This document shows, in pieces, positions 53,976 to 64,000 of a stretch of 64,000 nucleotides of DNA. The stretch is from Ascaphus truei (taxonomy: Eukaryota; Chordata; Amphibia; Anura; Ascaphidae), in the NCBI GenBank assembly GCA_036426205.1, contig WSYH01002476.1:1-64000 (forward strand), given 5' to 3'. The notes beneath the pieces were generated by a model. That model ran no database searches. It saw only the letters and a list, made by a program, of their open reading frames with translations, and was not told the DNA's origin. Within the stretch, counting starts at the first letter, position 1, and each line of letters starts with the position of its first letter. A program made the translations under genes and the position numbers.

Positions 53976-56263
53976 AGCGTCCTGTGTGACGCGAAATGTA
54001 TGTCAGTGTGTTGCATCTGCCGTTACTAGTTAGACAACACCTAGTCATGCGGTAACTGAATAGGAAAAAAAGTCAGCGCACTCACATGCTTAAGCGCAAC
54101 ACTTGCGTGAAACGGGTGGGAGGACTGTTCCCTATTGAACATCTTTTTATATGTTCCAATAAAGCCTTTTTCTGTTCCACAAAGACCTGGTTACCCAATT
54201 TTTCTCTTTATTTCATCGTGGACAGCATGTGAGTGCCCTGACTTTTTCCTGTTCATTTCTATCTGCTATTTTCTGTCGGCGGCACCCGCAAGGAGGATTC
54301 ATCGAGTAGATGGCGTGGATCGAGGCAGGCAGCCCAGGACTTTGAGCTGAAGGCGAGGTTATACATATGAGGTAAGAAGATTCCTCTAAACCTCTATTAC
54401 CTCACACTCGGTCCCATGCAAACTGCGTTTATTGGTGTGATCCTGCTCTAGTCCTTACGGAGTGTAGCTGCAACACTACGATTCCTGGGACACGTATCTC
54501 ACTTAATTTATACATCCCCCCCTTCACCCTCTGATCCACATCCAGCCAACAAGCTACTGATCACGTACTCCAGAGCGCTAGACGGCGCCTTTCTTCATGT
54601 GGTAACTATTATGGAACGTCTGTGTCTCCGATACAAACGTGGCGCCATATGTTCTGAGGGGGGAGGGGAGGCTAAAAACAACTTCAGTAGCATATTATTG
54701 CAATCAATAAAGTTATGTAGATGTTATTGATTAGGGAAATACTCACTACTACCTATTCTTCATTGTCATCCTCTCCCTCCTCTATTTACCACAATAAGGT
54801 TGTAGACAGGGAAAGATACAGCACTGTAAATGGGAATTTGGCAAGCACTATCTTCAGGCTAAGCTCTGAATACAACAAAGTATCCAGTGACAGATTTATA
54901 GACTAATTATCTGTGGTTCAACAGTAACAATATTTACAAAGGGAGCGGGATACAATTATCTCTTAGAGCAGGGGTGCACAAGCTTCCTGCGCTGCAGCCC
55001 CCTGCCTGCACTCCTCCTCGGTCGTGCCCCCCCCCCCCCCCCCTCCAATGACGCTTCCAATTACACTGCGGGGTCATGTGATGTTACGTCATCTGATCCA
55101 CGGCGTCATTTGACATGCCTCCATCATAACAGGCTTCATTTGACGCCGCGTTGCCATGGAGACACGTGGACTGAAGCCGGTAAGTAAATTTACTCAGGCC
55201 TCGCGCTCTCAGCGCGGGGCCTCTGTAACCGCTGCGCCCCTTCAATAAAGGACACACCACCCAGGGGCACGCCACCCAGTTTACACACCGCTGTCCTAGA
55301 GCTCAGCCAGAGACCGACAACTGTGATTTGCCATTAGACTGCAATAAATGGGAAAATCTCCCTAATACAATATTTTATTTACTTTGCCACTTCATAAGAT
55401 AATAGTAGCAGCACTTTGCTAGTTACTGCCAACACAAGGTTTTGTAGTTCCATGTTTTGTGTTGTGTTTCCACCACGTTTACAATATTATTTTAATATAA
55501 ATTATTAAAATTTGTTTTAATTTAAAGACACAATCCAAGTTGAGCATTTTCTTTTCATAATTTTTTGTTTTTTTACATTGGATTGAAGCAGGTTCAGTTT
55601 CCAGCGTTTATGTAATGGCGGTTTTTAAAAAGTGCGGCTTCCTATTGACCCACGTGGCGCGGGAGCTTTAAACTTGTTGGAGATACCGGCACTCCCTTTG
55701 GAGGTAAGTATCTTCGGAAGAACGGTGTACCACAAGCTGAAATTAATAAAAAAGCTTGGATTTCTCATTGAAGGCCTGGGACATAGTAGCTTCAGCCTTG
55801 CTGAGCCACGCTGAGCAGATGCACTAACCCCCTGCATCTGTCATCAGCGCGGCTATAGTTTCCCCCTCCGCATGCGTGCTGATGCGTGCGGAGGCTCAGA
55901 AACTTTGCCGAGACAGGCAAGTTTCAAATTTGCCGCTCGGGGAAGCGATGTGAGCGGTCACGTGATCGCTCACATCAAATGGGAGTGCGCGACTAGCCCC
56001 GCCTCCCGCCTCCGCCCCCTGAGCGCGCTCACTGCCTCGCCTGCAAGGACAGGAAAAAGCTTCATTTTGAGCAGGCGAGGCAGAGCAGGAGCGCGGCTCA
56101 GCGCGGCTGAACCTGCTATGTCCCAGGCCCAAGACCTAATTTCAATTTCAACATTAGTAATAGCGCAGTGAGCTCAATCAGAGCAGTCATCTTGTTCTTT
56201 TGTTAATAGCCGATATACACAGCCCTTCCTTACATCTCAGCCCTAATTTCTTGCTGTACACTT

Positions 56264-56600
56264 GCCTGTCTGTTGCGTTCTGCTCAAGGATCTCTTCTGT
56301 CTACCCCTTTTGTGTCTAAAGCCCTTTCCCACCTAAATCCTTTATCACTTACTGCCCCATGTCTCTGGAATGCCCTTCTCCTCAATATCTGACAAATAGC
56401 ATCTCTCCCCACCTATAAGGACTATCTTAAAACACACCTCATTACTGACGCATTTGGGTACCTCCCTTGGCTTGTGTTATACAAATATAGCAACATTACT
56501 GCTCCCCCTGGCACATTTCAGTGGGACACACACACCAAGCATGTACAGTATATGCATGGCACTATACAAATAAAGTTATACATACATACAATAAAGAAAT
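56264..56600 (+). mobile_element. LINE 3' end with ATAC tail (copy 2)
   Basis: Better preserved than copy 1: traces of LPTYKDYLKTHLI, then the CCCCCTGGCACATTTCAG / CACACACCAAGCATGTAC 3' part, AATAAAG and (CATA)n. Confidence 0.65.
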
Positions 56601-57554
56601 AGTCACGGAGAGCAGTGCTCCTAGATGTGTCAATAAAACAAATTGGGTTACTGCTACTAAAAAGTAGTGTTGCTTTTACAGTACCTGTGTCCTCACCAGG
56701 CTCGGAAGGATGTTTCTCCTGAAGGAACCCTATAGGTTAAATGAATGAGAGAATTGATGCACAATTCATTATTAACAAAACACAGAACCCCAGCAAGCTC
56801 TTTTTGGAAACCCCTGAGCCCCCACAAAATATATATATGTATATGTGTCAAAATGGAGTGCTATTGAGCGTGGCATATGTATACAACAGACGACAGAGAA
56901 GCCCAATGCTACATCCAACATGACAGAAATACACAGTAAAATACTTATATATTCTCTTGAAATAGGGTCATTTAGTTTAACCCTTTGGCCAAAGCATTCT
57001 AAGCTTGCGAGCCACGTCAAGGCAGACACTTGTTCGCAAGGCCTAACACCTGTTCGCAAGGCCTAACACTAGCAGATAAAATACTAATATACCTCTATTA
57101 GGATTAAAATTCTCATTTACCTCTATTAGGAGGGAGAAAGACCACAGTGGGTCTATATCCAGTAGAATGAGGAACTTGCAAACTAGGGAAGTGGGGAGGG
57201 GCGGGCTCAAAACCTGGGAAGGAGGAGCCACTAACCTCCACCAGCTGGAACAGCTGAGAATGGGTTAACAAAACACAGAACCCCAGCAAGCTCTTTTTGG
57301 AAACCCCTGAGCCCCCACGACGGCCAATGCCAAGCAAAAGATGTGAAACAAAATCATTTTCCCAAGCATGGTTGTTTAACCATGAAGCTCTGCAATACAG
57401 TACAATGTGTTATGCCTCATCTGAATATCTAGAGGTGTGACATCATTGTGACATTACTACATCATCACTGTCCCACTCAATGTTGACAACAGAGCAAATA
57501 TAGGATGCCAAAAAATGTTTCTGCACTGTCACTATAAATGAGGGTCCTTAAAAT

Positions 57555-57870
57555 TAGGGAGAGAGATTATATGGAATAATAGAGTACTGTATAATGGTGT
57601 AATAAGACAAGATATAAGGAGGGGTTATATGGGGCAATTGGAGGAGTTATAGGGAACAGTTATATTGGGCAATAAGAGGTTGTAGGTTGCGGTTATATGT
57701 TGTAATAGAAAGGAACAAAAGGAGGCGTTATAGGGATCGGGTCTTTGGAGCAATAAGAGGAGTTATAGGGAGTGGTTATTTGGAGGAATAGGAGGAGTTA
57801 TAGGGAGAAATAGGAGGAGTTACAGGGAGCGGTTATATGGAGCAACAGGAAGAGTTATTGCTCAAACCAG
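57555..57870 (-). repeat. 35-bp minisatellite, reverse orientation (copy 2)
   Basis: GGAGGAGTTATAGGGAG and GGTTATATGGAGCAA units on this strand. Confidence 0.8.
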
Positions 57871-58369
57871 GCCTGAGAGTGAGCGACCCCCTGGCATCAG
57901 GACTTTGTGTTGGACTTTGTAGGATGCGGCGCAGGATGGTTAACAGATTTTTTGGGGGGAGGAACGGCGGTTACAGAGGCCCTGCGCTCTTCCTGAAAGC
58001 ATTTTTATTAAATGCCGGTGGACCTCGCGAGGTCACTGTAAGTTACCTGTCTTTGACTCAGACTGCTTCGGGGCACGTCGCCATGGCAATGCGGCATCAA
58101 ATGTGACCCAGCGTCGTCATTTTGCACACCCCTGCATTAGAAGACAGCAGGGGGAGCAAACGGCTCCTCTGTGTACGGCCGTGATTATACCAAAAGTCGG
58201 TGGCATCGCATAGCGCGACACAAAAACAAAATGCAGGAATCCTATTTAGCTAAACATACCTTCAGCGACGTGCGTACCGCCTAGAGCTGCAGGGCGGCAG
58301 ACTGGAGGGGGACAGAGGACTTTGTTATTTATTGTCAGGCGACGGCATCCGCCTTTGGGGCGATGCAGA

Positions 58370-59016
58370 TGTACACTTGCATACCTTTTCTGAACAGATG
58401 GCAGGATACCAGGTGATACTCGGACAAAGATTCGATTAAGACCTCAATGAGTCCTCTTCCTTTTGTTAACTGTATGCAAGAAACAAACAATGTTTCAAAG
58501 ATTTGATTAATACCTCAAGGAGACCTATCCCTTTGTTGATGTATACAAGAAACAAATGATGTTTCAAAGATTTGATTAACATATTCCTAATGAATAATTC
58601 AAAGAGGAAAGACCCATTCCACCCCCCTCAAAAAAGTGTTTAGAGACACAGTAAGTTTAGTGGAGAAAGACCAGCAGGTCCCCAGGAGATTCTCCAAGAA
58701 GGAGACCAGAGATAACGGTATCCTCACTACACCTTGTAGGGTTTCAGCAGTGTGTGGGTAACTATACGATAGGACATATTGTTGTTCTCTCTACTATTGT
58801 GATTCTTTAATATTGTTTTCTCTCTCTAATACTGTAAATTCTAATATTGTGGTGTTTAGTTAAGTATTGTTTATCTGTGCTAGTGGTAGTGATAAGCTTG
58901 TATTGAAACAGTTTGATTTGTTATATTAATACAATTTTTATATATTTACTTGTGTTTGCGTTTCTCTGTCACACTTCCCCAAAAAGAATGTGAAATACAG
59001 ATTTGTATTTCTTACA
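58370..59016 (+). mobile_element. Endogenous retrovirus-like element 2, 5' LTR
   Basis: Start TGTACACTTGCATACC, end TTTCTTACA (647 bp, TG...CA). A ~75-bp direct repeat lies at about 58,440-58,580. Followed by TAT and the primer binding site. The 3' LTR would be outside the window. Confidence 0.75.
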
Positions 59017-59019
59017 TAT

Positions 59020-59037
59020 TGGCGAGCCAGGTAGGAG
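59020..59037 (+). other. Primer binding site, tRNA-Arg type
   Basis: TGGCGAGCCAGGTAGGAG lies three bases after the LTR. It matches the complement of the 3' end of vertebrate tRNA-Arg(ACG) at 16 of 18 positions, the mismatches being GT at positions 12-13. Confidence 0.65.
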
Positions 59038-59153
59038 TGGGGAATTGGTGTGTCGGACAAACGTATTTATAAGTGAATAGTATTGTATGATAAATGTATC
59101 TGTTGTTCAGTTAAATGTCTGTAGCAATTTGAGTAATAATTTAACACTTAATA

Positions 59154-60663
59154 ATGGAAGGTCTGCTGAAAAAGATTGCAACGGTCACAAACCCTGAAAT
59201 TATTGTTAAATGTATGATCCATGGCTTCAGGCACAGGATTATGTGACATGGGCAATAACAGAAAAGCACCTTTCCAAGTCAAAGGGAAACACTGCACTGA
59301 TTTTTGCTGCCCACTGCATAGCAGAGCAGTATAAAATCATAAGTTTGCAAAAACAAAATTTAGACGAAAAAGTGCAGGATTTAAAAAATGCAAAAGAATC
59401 TGTTAACATTTCTGCTAAAACTGCTGCAGCTATGAGAGTGGAGAACTAGCAGACAGTTAGAGAATAGGGAAATTTGCAGGGAGAATGAGCGGCTTATGGA
59501 AAGGCTGAAGGATGCACAGGGGGCATTTAGAGCTCCTGTGGCATCTTCCAGCAATGTAGAGACTGATCATTCATTCTGTATAAAATAAATACATCTGTTA
59601 AAAGAACAGTTAGGAAAGAGGAATGCTGCTTTTGCTGCTTTTAATGTGCCTGAAATTGAAGAAAGAGATGGGTATGAAATGAATTGGGATGTTCTGGAAA
59701 ATACTGAAAGAAAGTATGATTGTGCGTTAGAGTATGACTGTGATATGCCCCTGGGAATGGCCCCAATTTCAACCAAGTGCCAGATAGATGCACAGGGACT
59801 CAGAATTTCAGAAACCACTGTGTCCAAGCCTCTTATCTAGCACTGAAATTGCTGCTTTAAACAAGGAACTTGGGCCCATAGTTGGGAATGATCCAGTGAA
59901 TGTTCTGATCGAATCGATCACTTTGACAAAGTCCATAGGAGTTTAAATGATAACTCCTTTGATGTGACTGTGGCTAGTATGGACAATACTTTAAGGACAA
60001 GTCTACCTCCTAAAGTGTTTATAGATCCCTGAACTAAGGAGCAACTGTTAGAAGAATAACTAAAAGCCTTAGGTTTAGATGAGGCGGATCACCACGCAGC
60101 TTTTGGAAATTACGCACAGAAGAGGGGTGAATCTATACAAGGGTATACTGACAGACGGTTTGCTCTCTATAAATTCACCCTGCCAAATGGAACTCAAGGA
60201 AATCAGAATGATGACATTTATAAAGGAGCATTACGAAACAGGACATTACCTGAGATTCGTAAACTGGTAGGATTATCTGTGTCTGCTCAAAATCAATTCC
60301 CAAGGATGTTGAATTGCTTAAAGAGGGCTGAAGCAATTCTTAAAGATCAAAATAAAGCCAGTAATGGGAGAGTTTTTGCAGTAGAAGGTACCGCACCCCA
60401 AAATAAGTATAGTCAGTACAGGCCCTCAGAGAAAATCAATGGACCCTTAACAAAGGGAGAAGCCTTCAAATGTTATACATACGGTCAGGTGGGCCATATT
60501 TAAAAAAATTGCTATTTTGCAAATGCTAAATCGACTGCACCGCCAGCCACACCATCTTATACAGAGCTGCGGCAAGAATTGGCAGAAATTAAAAATGAGA
60601 TGGAGAAATTAAGAGCCATCCAAATCACTAATCAAATCACTGGTCCTAATGCCTCTGCATAGG
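59154..60663 (+). pseudogene. ERV-like element 2, gag remnant
   Basis: ATG at 59,154. After an early frame change, 59,210-59,449 gives DPWLQAQDYVTWAITEK and a Lys/Asn/Glu-rich helical part, ending in TAG. Later frames at 59,646-59,840, 60,079-60,270 and 60,279-60,503 cover the rest. The zinc knuckle at 60,471-60,512 is damaged twice: Tyr replaces the second Cys (60,480) and a TAA stop is at 60,501-60,503. A Gag protein would bind the RNA genome; this copy cannot make one. Confidence 0.75.
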
Positions 60664-60668
60664 AATCA

Positions 60669-61085
60669 GTGGCCTCCCTCTCGCTTGTTGTGGAGTTCAA
60701 GCATGACGGATGCAATAGGCCTATTATCATGGCTACTGTAGCAGGAGGCTCACAGCAGAAAATGTTAATTGATACAGGAGCCTCTATCAATCATCCACAC
60801 GTCACATCCATACTCACATCCTCTGTCTACCGGACAAAGGCTAGGTTTAGAATCCTTTCACGGATCACATGCTGTAGCCATCCAGGCCTAAAAGCATATT
60901 TAATGATATTACCTGATACTGTTTATATTTTAGGATCTGACTTACTAAGGAATCATGGTGCTGTTATTGTCTACCCCAATGGGAAAATCCGGTTCAGGGG
61001 TAAGGGAGAACATTGTGTTATCTCTGACTCATGCGATCTATGCGATAAAAAAAAATGGAAAGTCTTGCACTACCAACTCACATAG
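60669..61085 (+). pseudogene. ERV-like element 2, protease domain (open)
   Basis: An open frame of 138 residues with the aspartic protease active site LIDTGAS (Asp at 60,771-60,773) and ILGSDLLRNHGA near 60,930-60,960, as expected for a retroviral retropepsin. It follows gag directly and precedes RT. Nothing shows expression, and its upstream gag is broken. Confidence 0.75.
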
Positions 61086-62427
61086 ACCCAAGGGTGTCAA
61101 AAATAATACAGAACTGTACACACGTGCTTGCCAAACATAAACATGATTGTGGGAAAATATAGGGAGAATAAATAATTCCTGGAATAGCGCATTTTCTGCA
61201 GAAACAGTAGTCCCTTCCAAAAGGCAGTGCACCACACTTTCAGCAAACCTTGAATCTTTGTTGGAGCAACGGGTACTGAGAGAATGTGAATCAACAACAA
61301 ACTCACATATTTGGCCGGTTAAGAAGCCGGACGGATCATGGCGATTTTGTTGATTATAGAAAATTTAATTCTGTAACTCCCCGCCTGTGCACCAGTTGTC
61401 AGAGAAACCCCTACCCTCCTCCCAAATTCACCCTTGTGCTAAAATATTTTCTTCATTTGTTATCTCTAATGGTTTTTGGAGTATTGAACTACAGGCAAGA
61501 TCGCAATACAAGTTTGCCTTCACCTGGAGAGACCGCCAATACACCTGGATCGGTTTACAATAAGGATTCCATAACTCACCTACCATCTTCCACAAGAGAA
61601 TGGCCGCCCTGCTGACAGCATTTTCCAAGCCTGCAACGCTACTACAATTTGTGGATGACTTGCTGTTAGCTACCAAGCCAGAAGAGGAACATCTTTCTAC
61701 TGCCACTGCCGGACTTAAGCCTTGTCCCCGCTGCCCGTGGCTGTGTGTGCAATGGAGTGCGCGAGACACACAAAGTACAGCCCTCTATGGGGCCGGACCC
61801 AGTCACTGCCTGCGCGCACTTGCAGAAAGCGCGATGTGTGACCACTTTTTCAAAAGTCAAGATATTTTACTTTTGGCGTGGTGGTCGAGCGATGGTCACG
61901 GTGGCAGTTCAGCTAATGAGGGTGAAGCATCCATGTTATGTCGTGGCCCCACCACGCCACCCCCTGTAAATCTTGTCTTTGCTCCCCCTGCTCTTCCGAC
62001 GAATGTCCCATCGCAACCCCTAGACCACAAATCGCAGCTGAAACTGGTGCATGCGCCGCTAGGCGCTCTGACGTGCACGTAGTGACTGGGGACGTAGCCT
62101 TAAGGTAAACCCCCAAAAATGCCAACTAATACAAACATCCATCACCTTTCTGGGGATTAACATTACATCTGAGGGTAAACAGCCGGACAAACAAGATGGA
62201 CATTATACAGAGACTGAATTTACCTACGTCCAAAACGGCCTTGCAATCATTTCTGGATTTAGTACAATATTAACGTGATTTCATTCCACCCTTGCGGATA
62301 CCGCTAGACCACTGTATGATCTGCTAAAAAAAAAGAGGTACCAGAAGATGAGATCAGACTAGAATGGACAGCAACTAACATAAAAGCTGTCAATACCTTA
62401 AAACAAGCAGTTATAGAAGCAACATTC
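61086..62427 (+). pseudogene. ERV-like element 2, reverse transcriptase remnant
   Basis: An N-terminal block has HIWPVKKPDGSWRF near 61,305-61,347. Motif A region reads FVISNGFWSIEL with Val (61,459-61,461) where the catalytic Asp is expected. The polymerase box reads LQFVDDLLL, with its two Asp at 61,654-61,659. Frames change at least three times. An insertion of 379 bp interrupts the sequence after this box. The pattern fits retroviral RT of the class with ERV-L or gamma/epsilon features; I cannot place it further. Confidence 0.75.
61720..62098. mobile_element. GC-rich insertion within RT, CTTAAG target duplication
   Basis: 379 bp of GC-rich sequence flanked by CTTAAG at 61,714-61,719 and 62,099-62,104. 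The RT-coding codons on both sides are in the same frame if one copy of CTTAAG is counted. The ends share GTCCCC in inverted position (CTTGTCCCCGC and the complement of CTGGGGACGTAGC), a weak terminal inverted repeat. Its own frames give no known domain. Confidence 0.65.
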
Positions 62428-63147
62428 TTGCTCGCTCTTGACCCTTCCAAGACATTTCACCTGGAGGTGGCTGCAACTGACATGGCTTTAGCAACAGTCC
62501 CATACCAAGAAAAACATGGGAAACTACGACCTATTGCATATGGTTGCCGTGTTCTAACTCATGTTGAATCCAGGTATACAGCATGTGAGAGACAATTACT
62601 GGCTACCTTTTGGGCTATACAGCATTTCACGTACATCACTGGATTGCAGAACGTAACCCTACACAGTCCACATATGCCTTTGAACTTACTCCTCAAACCC
62701 GGAGAAACCATTATTTCTTCACCAAGCTTATCTCGATGGACATTGATGCTGATGCAACGGGATCTTTACATTACCCCAAAACAAACCACTCTTCTTCCTG
62801 CCTTCCTACTCTACAAAGGTGAACCACATACCTGTCATCTCCCTCCTACCCTTTCCCTGCTTCCAAATCCCATCTCTGATACCTCTGTGCCAGGTGAAAA
62901 TGTGTATTGTGATGGATCATCCTACCATGACCAATGTACGGGATACACTGGGTTTGCAATGGTTCTTCCTGATCGTATAATTATGCATTCATGTAAAACA
63001 CATTCTTTCCAGTATGCAGAGCTTGCTGTGATTGCCTGTACTTTGGAAAGAGTGCTGCGAGACAGCAATACATATTGTGGCAGCACTTATGTGGTAAACA
63101 CGCTTACCCTGTTACCATTATATGTATCCAATGGGTTTGTCATCTGA
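62428..63147 (+). pseudogene. ERV-like element 2, RT connection and RNase H
   Basis: A 239-residue open stretch. The connection part includes IAYGCRVLTHVESRYTACERQ-like sequence. RNase H shows CDGSS (Asp at 62,911-62,913) and AELAV (Glu at 63,019-63,021), but the third acidic site has Gly (63,079-63,081) in YCGSTYVVN. It would degrade RNA in RNA-DNA hybrids if intact. Ends by frameshift near 63,125. Confidence 0.75.
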
Positions 63148-64000
63148 TGGAAAACTTTTGGTACATGCAAGTTTACTAAATTATATTTGGAACTTGCTGC
63201 AACAAAGAACAATACCCTCAGCAATAATACAAGTCAAAGGTCATTCTAAAGGGTGTATTCATTCAGACAAAAATAGTTTGGCAGATCAATGTGCCAAGAA
63301 AGCAGCAAAGCAAGCTGATCTGTGGAGTCCTCCCAGTGCTCCTGACATTTCAGCACTGCGTAACTATCCCCCCAGACTTGCTGGCCCTGCAAAAATCATA
63401 TGCATCCTATGAGATTGTTAGGGAATTACATATTGCAGGGAAACCAGCTCCGGTACCTACTGCATGGGCTGAGTTCACTGTCATTGCCACTTGACTCACA
63501 AAATCAAATTCTAATGTACTGTGTCAGAAGGATGTGGGTTATCCTGTGTGTGTGTTCTCCCAGATTGTGCTGATGAGTTTTTTCAAATGTTACATTCATA
63601 CCCTGTGGGTGGACATTACTCTGCAGACAGGACACGGCTAAAGCTGCTAAAATCTGTTTGGTGGCCTTTAATCAGAGATGATGTTTATTTGAAGTGTTCC
63701 ACCTGTTCGCCCTGTTTGCAAGTAAATCCCCCATCCACCAAAAATAAATCTTTTTTACAATCTGTACCCCTCTCCTCAGGGCCCATGGACATACTTACAA
63801 ATTGATTTGATTGGGCAACGTCCAAAAACACCAGGTGGTTTTACAAATTGTTTGGTTGTTATCGATGTTTTCACAAAATGGATAGAAGCTTTTCCCATTA
63901 AGAACCAGACAGCGTTCACCGCTGCCAGAATTTTACTTTTTGAATTGTTCTCAAGGTAGGCATTGCCACAAGTAGTGACCAGTTACATGGGTCCCTCATT
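63148..64000 (+). pseudogene. ERV-like element 2, integrase remnant (cut by window end)
   Basis: 63,521-63,805 holds an HHCC zinc site: His at 63,593 and 63,614, Cys at 63,695 and 63,704 (H-x6-H-x26-C-x2-C). A frame change near 63,785 precedes the catalytic core: first Asp at 63,814 (LQIDLIG), then VVIDVFTKWIEAF, and a second Asp at 63,977 (SDQ). The third acidic residue lies beyond the window. Confidence 0.75.

Larger units (their letters stand above)
54969..58134. mobile_element. hAT-like composite element, copy 2
   Basis: CAGGGGTGCACAAGC at the left, TTTTGCACACCCCTG at the right, flanks TCTTAGAG and CATTAGAA. Same nested contents as copy 1: CpG module (55,770-56,135, reverse), LINE 3' end (56,264-56,600), reversed minisatellite (57,555-57,870). 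Confidence 0.55.
51412..64000. repeat. Large duplication of 30,012 to about 42,360
   Basis: Collinear throughout, covering 51-bp repeats, both exon-like segments, the 60-bp repeat, satellite, LINE piece, hAT composite and ERV-like element to the window end. Differences are mostly single-base insertions or deletions, often in simple runs, with a few true substitutions. Confidence 0.9.

Noticed and set aside
52940..53989. 349-residue open frame (and 183-196-residue frames at 31,506-32,238)
   Set aside because: Made by the stop-free 25-bp satellite read through all three frames, ending in a LINE fragment.
1..64000. tRNA, rRNA or snRNA genes
   Set aside because: No cloverleaf, A/B box pair or conserved rRNA segment found by eye; only primer binding sites complementary to tRNA ends.

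Overview
The window looks like a repeat-dominated piece of a vertebrate nuclear genome, most likely an anuran amphibian. This rests on the mix of repeat types: CR1/L2-like LINE 3' ends, hAT-like elements, a Ty3/gypsy element with a PNMA-like Gag, a tRNA-Arg-primed retrovirus-like element, and recurring boxes with an ACGCGTTTCGAAA core. The species cannot be named. I see no intact host protein-coding gene, rRNA or tRNA gene. Short runs of N, and many single-base gaps between otherwise near-identical copies, point to long-read sequence with residual indel errors, so many frameshifts may be artefacts.

1-19,012: a tandem array of compound units (about 4.9-7.4 kb, starting near 1, 5,053, 12,497 and 17,364). 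Each is built from the same modules in the same order: a ~425 bp hAT-like MITE, a 35-bp minisatellite, an AT-rich ~1 kb module, CpG-rich promoter-like modules, a purine minisatellite and a ~1.1 kb inverted-repeat (foldback) element with arms near 480 bp. Single units carry extra insertions or deletions. 19,020-21,257 is a 2.2 kb stretch that interrupts the fourth unit after a run of N.

21,258-31,560: a mixed region with LINE fragments, a solo LTR with a 5-bp target duplication and a matching empty site elsewhere in the window, a reverse-strand Ty3/gypsy element (LTR, PBS, broken gag, open gag-pro frame), two CpG-rich promoter candidates carrying NRF1/YY1-type motifs (one also ZNF143-type), and a family of ~91-nt reverse-strand segments that look like exons coding one membrane-spanning helix.

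31,560-46,143: a 25-bp satellite, a LINE fragment, a 3.1 kb hAT-bounded composite and an endogenous retrovirus-like provirus (LTR, PBS, gag, protease, RT, RNase H, integrase, diverged 3' LTR). 46,144-51,105 holds little I can recognise. 51,412-64,000 repeats 30,012-~42,360, so the hAT composite and the provirus occur twice; the second provirus runs off the window inside integrase. Both proviruses are broken by stops and frameshifts, and both carry the same ~379 bp insertion in the RT region, flanked by CTTAAG in the better copy.

The most interesting host-like signal is the exon family: copies share splice phases and code a hydrophobic helix, and the two copies in the large duplication differ by clustered, mostly amino-acid-changing substitutions while their flanks differ almost only by single-base indels.
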